DNA of 25,245 nucleotides from a virus: the IMG/VR virus record IMGVR_UViG_3300035162_000571, positions 1 to 25,245 of that record; one strand, 5' to 3'. Position numbers and translations under genes: made by a program. Shown here one piece after another: positions 1-6,862 of the stretch. Each line of letters opens with the position of its first letter. Position 1 is the stretch's first letter. The notes beneath the pieces are model-generated. The model saw only the letters and a program-made list of their open reading frames with translations, did no database searches and had not been told where the DNA came from.

Positions 1-1
1 T

Positions 2-529
2 GGTGCAACTATGACCTTAGATATTCTACAGAAAGGTTCAACAAACAAATTTCTTGGTGATATATGGGCAGATAACTACACAGGTTATTTCTCATTTATA
101 GGTGATACAAATACCTTCAATATGTCTACAGACGAAACAAATGCAACTGGTGCTGATGGTTCTAATGTAAACGTACAGGTGACTGGCAATACAAACACAA
201 TGACTCTTAATCATGCTATGACTGCACTAGCAGCTAACTTAGATTTAGATTGGACAATACAAGGTTCAGGCAACACCATAACTTCATCTATAGATGTAGA
301 TGGTGCTACTAATTTTATGGATATTGATGGTTCAGATAACACAGTAACCTATGATGGAGATGGATATGCTGGAGGTTATTTCTACCTAGATCATACTGGT
401 AGCACAAGGACATTTAACATAGATCAGGAGTCTACATCAGATAATGACTGGCTTAAAATTACATCTGTTGGCTCTAGCGGTACTGTCTGTGTTACTCAGT
501 CAGACGCAACGACTTCATTCGTCTGTTGA
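2..529 (+). CDS. Curlin-like repeat protein, 5' end outside window
   Basis: The reading frame is open to the left edge, so the ATG at 11 is probably internal and the N-terminus is missing. The visible part is rich in Gly, Asn, Asp and Thr and repeats a short unit of the form hydrophobic-x-G-x-x-N-T-hydrophobic (for example FIGDTNTF, VTGNTNTM, IQGSGNTI, IDGSDNTV), spaced about 20 to 30 residues apart. This is the pattern of curlin repeats, which stack as a beta-solenoid in CsgA and CsgB. It ends in two Cys-containing turns (TVCV and FVC at the very end). The next gene starts inside its 3' end in another frame, so the two are co-translated. The role is unknown: a secreted amyloid-like fibre, an adhesin or a virion fibre are all possible. 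The repeat call is moderate; function is inference. Confidence 0.6.
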   Translation, partial: GATMTLDILQKGSTNKFLGDIWADNYTGYFSFIGDTNTFNMSTDETNATGADGSNVNVQVTGNTNTMTLNHAMTALAANLDLDWTIQGSGNTITSSIDVDGATNFMDIDGSDNTVTYDGDGYAGGYFYLDHTGSTRTFNIDQESTSDNDWLKITSVGSSGTVCVTQSDATTSFVC

Positions 530-1556
530 AATAGGTTCTATTTCAGAAGTTAGAGGTAACGCACAAGTCCTAAGAGACAAAGCTTACGGAGCTAAATTAC
601 AGTTTGATATACAGCAAATGGATGATGTTCGTACAGAATCGGGCAGAGTAGCCATAACTTTTCAAGATGAATCTACAGTTAAACTAACAGAACACTCCAA
701 GCTAGTTATAGACGAATACATATACGATCCTGACCCATCAAAATCAAAGATGGCATTAAAGTTTGCAAGTGGTACAGCACGTTTTATAACAGGCAAGTTT
801 AATAATAAAAGTAATATATCTATACGCACACCTACTGCGGATATAGCAATTAGAGGTACAGATTTTACTTGTACAGTAGATGAACTAGGTAGAAGTCTAG
901 TTATATTGTTGCCAGACGAAAATGGCATATCTAGTGGTGAAATTTTAGTATCTACAGCTATGGGTAGCGTTACATTAAATAAACCTTACCAAGCTACCAC
1001 AGTATCTGTATATGAAAACAATCCTACTAAACCTGTTACCTTAGACATATCTCTAGACCTAATTGATAATATGTTGATTGTTAATCCTCCACAAGAAGTA
1101 GAACAACAGATAGAAGAAACACAATCTAAAACAACAGTAGATTACTTAGAGTTTGATGATCTTGATATAGATTATCTTGCTGAAGATTTTTTAGATGCAG
1201 AAGCAGAGCTTGAATTTACTGAACTAGACATAAACTATTTAGATGTAAACTTTCTTGAAGACTTACTTAATGTCCTTGATGCACTAGCACTATCTAAAGA
1301 AGAAGATGCTCTTAAACAAGGTGGTGTTGGTATTCGTATAGCTGGTACAGAAATAGGACAAGATAAAGACACACAGATAACAACTATAATATCTGGACAA
1401 AACATAAGTTTAACTAGAACAGTTAATCAAAGTGCAAAATTAAATCTTAATGGTTCTGGTAGTTATACAGTAATACTTATACAAGATGGAGTATCTAATA
1501 CTGTTAAGGTTAATGGCGGTTCTTCAACAACAATAAAAATAACTCAAGGATCGTGA
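444..1556 (+). CDS. Secreted FecR-domain protein with curlin-like C-terminus
   Basis: 370 residues. Residues 1-26 look like a signal peptide (one Lys, then a Leu/Ala/Val core at 7-18), so the mature protein should be outside the cytoplasmic membrane. Residues about 30-145 match the FecR domain, including the typical TPTADIAIRGTDF stretch at 129-141. Residues 233-280 form a very acidic Leu/Asp segment with two imperfect copies of a LDI(D/N)YL unit. Residues about 330-370 return to Gly/Asn/Thr curlin-like strands (LNLNGSGSY, VKVNGGSST). FecR domains usually act in the periplasm in signalling across the membrane. The first 86 bases overlap the preceding gene out of frame; an AGGAG at 426-430 lies 13 bases before the ATG. 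The stop overlaps the GTG of the cyclase (GTGA), which indicates coupling and a shared job. Confidence 0.8.
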   Translation: MTGLKLHLLALAVLSVLLSQTQRLHSSVEIGSISEVRGNAQVLRDKAYGAKLQFDIQQMDDVRTESGRVAITFQDESTVKLTEHSKLVIDEYIYDPDPSKSKMALKFASGTARFITGKFNNKSNISIRTPTADIAIRGTDFTCTVDELGRSLVILLPDENGISSGEILVSTAMGSVTLNKPYQATTVSVYENNPTKPVTLDISLDLIDNMLIVNPPQEVEQQIEETQSKTTVDYLEFDDLDIDYLAEDFLDAEAELEFTELDINYLDVNFLEDLLNVLDALALSKEEDALKQGGVGIRIAGTEIGQDKDTQITTIISGQNISLTRTVNQSAKLNLNGSGSYTVILIQDGVSNTVKVNGGSSTTIKITQGS

Positions 1557-3319
1557 AAAAAGTATTATTAGTTTTACTTATAGTTCTATTACTTCCATTT
1601 GTTATGCAAGTTAATATTTTAGAAATATTAAAATTAAAAACATTTGATGCTTTAGTTCCTGACCAAGAACCTTCTGGATACTTCACAATACTTAATATTA
1701 CAGAAGATGATATAAGTAAAGAAGGCGGTTATCCATTACCAAGACAAAGGCTTGCAGAGGTGCAATCGCAGTTGATACAAAAGGGAGCTTTAGGTGTTGG
1801 CTGGGTAATCGCTTTTCCACAACCTGATAGATTTGGTGGGGATAAAGAGTTTGCAGAATCTTTATCTTATGCTCCTAGTGTTTTGGCAATGTTTGAAAAT
1901 AACAATCAATCATTTCCTCCTACAACAGGAACAGTAATATTAGGTGATGAACCACAGGGTATATCTGCACAGGGTGTTGTACAGAATATAGATATACTAA
2001 AACAAAACGCTAATCAAGGTATAGCAGTAGCTAGAACTGATGTAGATAGTTTAGTAAGACGTTTACCATTACTTTTAAAAACAAATGATGGATGGGTATC
2101 TGCATATGGAACAGAAGTATTAAAAATTTTAGTTGGTGCAGATACATATGTTATTAAATCTAATCCTAATGGAATAGAAGAAATAAGAGTTAGAGGTTTG
2201 CCTCCAGTTAAAACAGATAGTCTTGGTAGAAAGTGGTTAAGTTTTGTAGATACACCACAAACTAATTTACAAGAAATGGATGTTGAAGGAAGGTTTGTAT
2301 TTGTAGGTTTTACTGCTAAAGGAATAATGCCTCAAATAGCAGTACCAAATAACAAGTTACTTGAGCCTCACAAAATACAAGCTGCTTTAGCAGAGTCAAT
2401 CTTAATACAAGATAGTCCATATATACCTGATTATGCATTAGCCTTAGAAATAGTTATATTGATATCGCTGATAATGCTTACCTGGCTATTAATAAATATT
2501 TTTGGAATTACAACAGGAATTATAACAACCAGTTTTTTATTTTTATCTGTAAGTTTTTTTGGATACTATTTAATACAACAAGGACTTTTAATTGACGTTA
2601 CTTGGGCATTAATATCACAATTTATTACAGGCTCAACAGCATTTTATTTAAGATTTAGGGAACAATATAAACTTAGACAACAAATTAAAGGACAGTTTGG
2701 TAAATACCTTGATCCTAGAATGGTCAAAAAGCTACAAGATAATCCAGAACTTTGTCAGGTAAATGGTAAGCGTGTTGATTGTTCTATTATATTTACAGAC
2801 CTTAGAGGTTTTACTAGCCTATCAGAGTCAGTAGAACCTGAAATGGTAACGTACATAATGAATTCTGTATTAGATGTACAAGTACAAGCAGCTAATAAAT
2901 ATTTTGGTTGTACTGATAAGTTTATTGGAGATGCTGGTATGTTTCATTGGAATACAATTATTCCACAAGATAATCATCATAATCTTGCTTTACAGGCTGC
3001 AAAAGAAATAGAAAAGAATATTGACCAGTTAAACATTAAATTTGCAAAAGAAGACATACCTAAAGTTGCTATAGGAATAGGTGTAAATTCAGGAGTTTGC
3101 ATAGCTGGTAACTTTGGTGCAACAGATAGGTTTGCTTTTAGTCTTATTGGTGATCCTTGTAATGTAGCTGCTAGATTAGAATCAAGCACTAAGGTTGCTG
3201 GAGTAGGAGTTTTGATAGGCGAAGAAACTGCCAAATATAGTGATTTTAAGCTACAATTATTAGAACCTATAGAAGTTAAAGGTAAAGCTAAACCACTACA
3301 GGTTTATACATGGGCATAA
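1553..3319 (+). CDS. CHASE2-domain class III adenylate/guanylate cyclase
   Basis: 588 residues from a GTG start that overlaps the upstream stop. Layout: N-terminal membrane segment (4-20); extracytoplasmic CHASE2-type sensor (about 25-290); three membrane helices (about 296-318, 320-340, 345-366); cytoplasmic class III cyclase domain (about 400-588). The catalytic domain has both metal-binding Asp residues (D416 in IFTDLRGF, D460 in KFIGDAG), the purine-contacting Lys K456, and the transition-state pair N537 and R541 (CNVAARLE). The second purine-contacting position, seven residues before N537, is S530. Lys with Ser/Thr there is the class IIIb pattern and favours ATP over GTP. I therefore expect an active cAMP-forming enzyme that dimerises in the membrane and is driven by a periplasmic signal. 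The FecR protein encoded just upstream is the obvious candidate partner. A phage lysis/virion operon is an unexpected home for it. Confidence 0.9.
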   Translation: MKKVLLVLLIVLLLPFVMQVNILEILKLKTFDALVPDQEPSGYFTILNITEDDISKEGGYPLPRQRLAEVQSQLIQKGALGVGWVIAFPQPDRFGGDKEFAESLSYAPSVLAMFENNNQSFPPTTGTVILGDEPQGISAQGVVQNIDILKQNANQGIAVARTDVDSLVRRLPLLLKTNDGWVSAYGTEVLKILVGADTYVIKSNPNGIEEIRVRGLPPVKTDSLGRKWLSFVDTPQTNLQEMDVEGRFVFVGFTAKGIMPQIAVPNNKLLEPHKIQAALAESILIQDSPYIPDYALALEIVILISLIMLTWLLINIFGITTGIITTSFLFLSVSFFGYYLIQQGLLIDVTWALISQFITGSTAFYLRFREQYKLRQQIKGQFGKYLDPRMVKKLQDNPELCQVNGKRVDCSIIFTDLRGFTSLSESVEPEMVTYIMNSVLDVQVQAANKYFGCTDKFIGDAGMFHWNTIIPQDNHHNLALQAAKEIEKNIDQLNIKFAKEDIPKVAIGIGVNSGVCIAGNFGATDRFAFSLIGDPCNVAARLESSTKVAGVGVLIGEETAKYSDFKLQLLEPIEVKGKAKPLQVYTWA

Positions 3320-3322
3320 GAT

Positions 3323-3718
3323 ATGAGTAAAGTTTTAATAGGTATCATTGCAGTTATGACAATAATTGGATATTTTCTTTGGAATGAAAATTCAAGATTA
3401 TCTGCTTTAAATCAAGCATTTGAATTAAGAGATCAAGAACAGAAAGCTGCTATTGAATCTTTGCAAAGTGATTTTAAATTGCAAACAGAAGGCTTATTAG
3501 AAATACAAAGCAAAAATCAATCTATACAGTTAGAAATGTCTAGATACTTAGATATATTTAAAAGACATGATTTAACAAAACTTGCAGCAGCTAAACCATC
3601 TTTGCTAGAACCAAGGGTAAATAAAGGAACAAAGAATGTATTTGATAGTATTGAAGAAGACAGTCGCAGCATTGATGATCTTGATGATGGTCTACAGTTG
3701 CAGTCTGTTTCCAAGTAA
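3323..3718 (+). CDS. Inner-membrane coiled-coil protein, i-spanin-like
   Basis: 131 residues. It starts three bases after the cyclase stop. Residues 3-20 form one membrane helix, followed by a Gln/Glu/Leu-rich coiled coil (about 22-80), then a conserved-looking basic block ending with AAAKPSLLEP and NKGTKNVF, and an acidic tail. One N-terminal helix followed by a periplasmic coiled coil is the architecture of Rz-type i-spanins, which span the periplasm and fuse inner and outer membranes at lysis. The case is strengthened by the next gene, a small lipoprotein that starts inside this one in another frame, just as Rz1 overlaps Rz, and by the lysozyme after it. Family membership was not checked by search; another tail-associated membrane protein is the main alternative. 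Confidence 0.65.
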   Translation: MSKVLIGIIAVMTIIGYFLWNENSRLSALNQAFELRDQEQKAAIESLQSDFKLQTEGLLEIQSKNQSIQLEMSRYLDIFKRHDLTKLAAAKPSLLEPRVNKGTKNVFDSIEEDSRSIDDLDDGLQLQSVSK

Positions 3719-4016
3719 ACAAAACGTACAAATAACTACTAAGCCTTTAGAAAGGCAAATAGTACAACCTGTTATGCCAAGGCAGATTGATTTAAAAGAG
3801 CCATATTGGTATGTAGTTTCTGATAAAAATGTAGATGAGTTTCTATCAAGAGTAGAAAAGGAACATGGACAAATAGTTTTTTTTGCTATGTCTGTACCTG
3901 ATTATGAAATCATGTCATACAATATGCAGGAGTTAAAAAGATATATAAATGAACTTAAACAAGTTGTTGTCTATTATAAAAAGGTTACTACAAATAAACC
4001 TGATACAGGGGAGTAA
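3636..4016 (+). CDS. Small lipoprotein, o-spanin-like
   Basis: 126 residues. The N-terminus is a lipoprotein signal: Lys pair at 7-8, hydrophobic core 10-20, and a lipobox VYSC with the lipidated Cys at 22; Ser at +2 suggests the outer membrane. The first 83 bases, encoding the signal peptide and lipobox, lie inside the 3' end of the i-spanin-like gene in the +1 frame. An AAGGAAC sits about five bases before the ATG, supporting this start over the internal Met at 14. The mature part has a Pro-containing linker, a YWYVV strand and a C-terminal helix rich in Lys and Tyr. The pairing with a single-helix coiled-coil protein and a lysozyme suggests an Rz1-type o-spanin, though it is longer than most. 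It could also be an unrelated phage lipoprotein. Confidence 0.6.
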   Translation: MYLIVLKKTVAALMILMMVYSCSLFPSKQNVQITTKPLERQIVQPVMPRQIDLKEPYWYVVSDKNVDEFLSRVEKEHGQIVFFAMSVPDYEIMSYNMQELKRYINELKQVVVYYKKVTTNKPDTGE

Positions 4017-4017
4017 T

Positions 4018-4461
4018 ATGAATATATCACAAGAAGGAATAGCTCTAATAAAGAAGTTTGAAGGTTGTGAACTAGAAGCATATAGAGACTCAGTAAATGT
4101 TTTGACAATTGGCTACGGGCATACAAAAAATGTTAAGGAAGGCGATAAGATAAACCAAGACGAAGCAGAACATCTATTACAAGAAGAAATGCCTGAATAT
4201 GAAGGCTATATCAATGATATGGTTAAAGTGCCCTTAAAACAGAACCAATTCGATGCTTTAGTTTGTTGGGTTTATAACTTAGGACCAACTAATCTTGGTG
4301 AGTCAACATTACTAAAATTACTTAACGCAGGTGATTATCATACAACACCATCACAAATTAAAAGATGGAACAAAGCTGGAGGAGAAACATTGCAAGGATT
4401 AATTAGACGAAGAGAAGCAGAAGCATTGCTTTTTGAAGGCAAGGAATGGATTGAGGTCTAG
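4018..4461 (+). CDS. Endolysin, T4-type lysozyme (glycoside hydrolase family 24)
   Basis: 147 residues. It cleaves the MurNAc-GlcNAc bond of peptidoglycan. The catalytic triad of T4 lysozyme is intact with exact spacing: E15 (KKFEG), then D24 (AYRDS) eight residues later, then T30 five residues after that (LTIGYGHT). The core NQFDALVCWVYNLG and the C-terminal GLIRRREAEALL helix are also typical. The frame stays open upstream to an ATG at 3949, but the ATG at 4018 has a GGGGAG six bases before it and gives the normal family length, so I chose it. There is no signal peptide or SAR helix from this start, so release should depend on a holin, which I did not find here. Confidence 0.93.
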   Translation: MNISQEGIALIKKFEGCELEAYRDSVNVLTIGYGHTKNVKEGDKINQDEAEHLLQEEMPEYEGYINDMVKVPLKQNQFDALVCWVYNLGPTNLGESTLLKLLNAGDYHTTPSQIKRWNKAGGETLQGLIRRREAEALLFEGKEWIEV

Positions 4462-4462
4462 A

Positions 4463-6328
4463 ATGCCTTTAGCTAAATATGTTTTCAAACCAGGAATAAA
4501 TAAAGAAGGAACTAACTACTCTAATGAAGGTGGTTGGTTTGATGCTGATAAAGTTAGGTTTCGTAAAGGAAGACCTGAAAAAATAGCAGGTTGGGAAAAG
4601 AATACTTTAAATACTTTTCAAGGAACTTGTAGGAGCTTACATTCTTATAGAGATCAAGGACAAACAGATTATGTAGGAGTAGGTACGAATTTAAAATATT
4701 TTCTTAAACAAGGTGATAACTTTAATGATATAACTCCTATAAGAAAAACAAGCACAAATTCAATAACTTTTGCAGCAACAAATGGTTCTTCTACTATAAC
4801 TGTAACTGATTCAAGTCATGGTGCAGAAACAGGAGATTTTGTTACATTTGCACAAGCAGTAAGTTTAGGTGGATTAATAACAGCAAATGTTTTAAATCAA
4901 GAATATGAAATATTAAAAACTTTAACTACTAATACATACACGATAACAGCTAAAGATACAGACGGAAATACAGTTACAGCAAACTCAGACGATAGCAATA
5001 ATGGTGGTTCAGCAGTAGATGGTTCTTATCAAATAAGTGTTGGTTTAGATGTATTTGTAAAAGGAACAGGTTGGGGTGCAGATACTTGGGGTGCAGGTAC
5101 ATTTGGTTCGGTAAGTCCTATATCAGCTTCTAGTCAGTTAAGATTATGGTCACAAGATAATTTTGGTGATGATCTAATATCTTGCATAAGAGGTGGAGGT
5201 ATATTTCTTTGGGATGAAAGTGCTGGTGCAACACAAAGAGCAGTAGCTTTTTCAGATTTATCAGGTGCAAGTAATCCTCCTATAATAGCTTTACAAATAA
5301 TGATGTCAGACGTAGATAAACATATTATTTGTTTCGGAGCTAATACTATAGGTGCATCAACAGCAGACCCTTTGTTAGTAAGGTGGTCAGATAAAGAAAG
5401 TTCTATTGATTGGACACCTACATCAACTAATCAAGCTGGTGGTGTACAGCTATCACAAGGCTCTACAATTATTGGTGCATTACGCACGAGACAAGAAATA
5501 CTTATATGGACTGATGTAGGTATAGTATCTATGCGTTTTGTAGGTGAACCATTTATATTTTCTTTTTCAGAAGTAGCACAAGGTCCTTCACTTATAGCAC
5601 CTAATGCAGCAGTTAATGCCAATAACAGAGTTTATTTTATGGATAGGGGTGGATTTTATTCTTACTCAGGAAATGCACAAAGACTGGCTTGTACTGTATT
5701 AGATCATATATATTCAGATATAAATCTAAGTCAACAATTTAAAATATTTGGAACATCAAATGAAAACAATAATGAAGTCATTTGGTTTTATCCTTCAGCT
5801 AATAGTTTAGAAATAGATAAATATGTTATTTATAATTATTTAGAAAATACATGGTCTATAGGAACTACATCTGATGGCTTTACAAGAACTGCATGGATAG
5901 AAGCACCTTCATTAGATTTTCCATTAGCTGCTGCTAAAACAACAGGCACTAATACTAACTATCTCTACAATCAAGAAGTAGGACATAGTAATGATGGTGC
6001 AGCATTTACTGCTTACATAGAGTCTAGTGATTTTGATTTAGCTCCAGACGGAGAAAGATTTACATTTATATCTAAATTAATACCTGATATTGAATTTAGG
6101 GATCAACAATCAACAAGTGATAGTGTTACTTTTACTATTAAAGGTAGAGATTATCCTTTACAAGATTTATCTACTTTACAAACTATAAACGTAACACCAG
6201 CCTCTACATTTGAAAATACAAGAGCTAGAACTAGACAAGCAGCTATGCGTATATCTAATTCATCTAGTGATTATGGATGGAGATTAGGAGATTTAAGATT
6301 GGAAATTAGACCAGACGGAAAAAGATAA
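4463..6328 (+). CDS. Putative tail hub / DNA stabilisation protein (P22 gp10-like)
   Basis: 621 residues from the ATG at 4463, right after the lysozyme stop and preceded by GAGG; an in-frame ATG at 4433 inside the lysozyme gene is less likely. The N-terminus sets out a basic, aromatic block (GGWFDADKVRFRKGRPEKI) typical of this phage protein group. The rest is beta-rich and Thr/Ser/Gly-rich, with repeated blade-like segments such as NNRVYFMDRGGFYSYSG followed by VIWFYP and YLENTWSIGT, which suggest a beta-propeller. That layout resembles P22 gp10-type hub and packaged-DNA stabilisation proteins that close the portal channel. The residues about 95-200 insert (Thr/Asn-rich) may be an Ig-like or capsid-accessory module. 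The assignment rests on general pattern and gene position. Confidence 0.6.
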   Translation: MPLAKYVFKPGINKEGTNYSNEGGWFDADKVRFRKGRPEKIAGWEKNTLNTFQGTCRSLHSYRDQGQTDYVGVGTNLKYFLKQGDNFNDITPIRKTSTNSITFAATNGSSTITVTDSSHGAETGDFVTFAQAVSLGGLITANVLNQEYEILKTLTTNTYTITAKDTDGNTVTANSDDSNNGGSAVDGSYQISVGLDVFVKGTGWGADTWGAGTFGSVSPISASSQLRLWSQDNFGDDLISCIRGGGIFLWDESAGATQRAVAFSDLSGASNPPIIALQIMMSDVDKHIICFGANTIGASTADPLLVRWSDKESSIDWTPTSTNQAGGVQLSQGSTIIGALRTRQEILIWTDVGIVSMRFVGEPFIFSFSEVAQGPSLIAPNAAVNANNRVYFMDRGGFYSYSGNAQRLACTVLDHIYSDINLSQQFKIFGTSNENNNEVIWFYPSANSLEIDKYVIYNYLENTWSIGTTSDGFTRTAWIEAPSLDFPLAAAKTTGTNTNYLYNQEVGHSNDGAAFTAYIESSDFDLAPDGERFTFISKLIPDIEFRDQQSTSDSVTFTIKGRDYPLQDLSTLQTINVTPASTFENTRARTRQAAMRISNSSSDYGWRLGDLRLEIRPDGKR

Positions 6329-6531
6329 TGGCTCAAATAAAAACAGTACCATTACCAGCACCAGATATAGAATATGATTCTAATAATGAAGCAGTTACAA
6401 GAAGAACAATAGAACAAGCAATAGAAAGTATAAATACAAAAATTACCAATATACAAAGATTACAAGATTCAGTTACTAGTAAGTCTGTTATACGCAAACA
6501 ATTTTTATTAATGGGAATAAAACATGGCTGA
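6328..6531 (+). CDS. Small hypothetical phage protein
   Basis: 67 residues. Its ATG overlaps the preceding stop (TAATG), and its own 3' end overlaps the next gene by eight bases, so it is an integral part of the virion operon. The N-terminus is Pro-rich (VPLPAPDIEYDS), followed by one predicted helix of about 35 residues rich in Ile, Gln, Asn and Thr (residues 24-55) that could form a coiled coil, and a short basic tail. I do not recognise a family. Position between a tail-hub candidate and a small beta protein suggests a minor virion or assembly component. Confidence 0.7.
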   Translation: MAQIKTVPLPAPDIEYDSNNEAVTRRTIEQAIESINTKITNIQRLQDSVTSKSVIRKQFLLMGIKHG

Positions 6532-6862
6532 TATATTAAAAGTATTAGGTCAAGTAGACCCAGCAGCTACAACAATAACAGTTTTATATACTGTGCCTGA
6601 TATGACACAGACTACAATTAGTTCTATTGTGGCAGCTAATCGCACAGGATCAGCTATAACTTTTAGACTAAGCGTTCATGTAGCTGGTGCAGGTGCAGAT
6701 GATAAACAGTTTTTATATTATGACAAATCAGTTGCAGCTAATGACTCATTAGCTATAGTTATAGGTATAACCCTTAATCAAACAGATGTATTAAAGGTTT
6801 ATACGAGTGCAGTTAATATGAGTTTTAATGTGTTCGGATGTGAAACCTTAGAGGAAAGGTAA
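6524..6862 (+). CDS. Small beta-rich structural protein
   Basis: 112 residues, starting inside the end of the previous gene. The sequence alternates short hydrophobic strands with Gly/Ala/Asp turns (TTITVLYTVP, SAITFRLSVHVAGAG, SLAIVIGITLNQTDVLKVYTS, MSFNVFGCE), consistent with a compact beta-sandwich. Proteins of this look and position are common in marine phage virion operons, probably as tail or head decoration units. There are no catalytic motifs. The stop overlaps the start of the LysM protein (TAATG), preceded by GAGGAAAGG, a strong ribosome binding site for that next gene. Confidence 0.7.
   Translation: MADILKVLGQVDPAATTITVLYTVPDMTQTTISSIVAANRTGSAITFRLSVHVAGAGADDKQFLYYDKSVAANDSLAIVIGITLNQTDVLKVYTSAVNMSFNVFGCETLEER

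Noticed and set aside
2-529. Tail fibre or receptor-binding protein
   Set aside because: The repeat pattern fits curlin better than known fibre folds, and its neighbours are FecR and cyclase genes; I could not exclude it fully because the N-terminus is missing.
3949-4017. N-terminal extension of the lysozyme (possible SAR or signal helix)
   Set aside because: The extension is basic and short, overlaps the lipoprotein gene, and the ATG at 4018 has a strong ribosome binding site and standard length.
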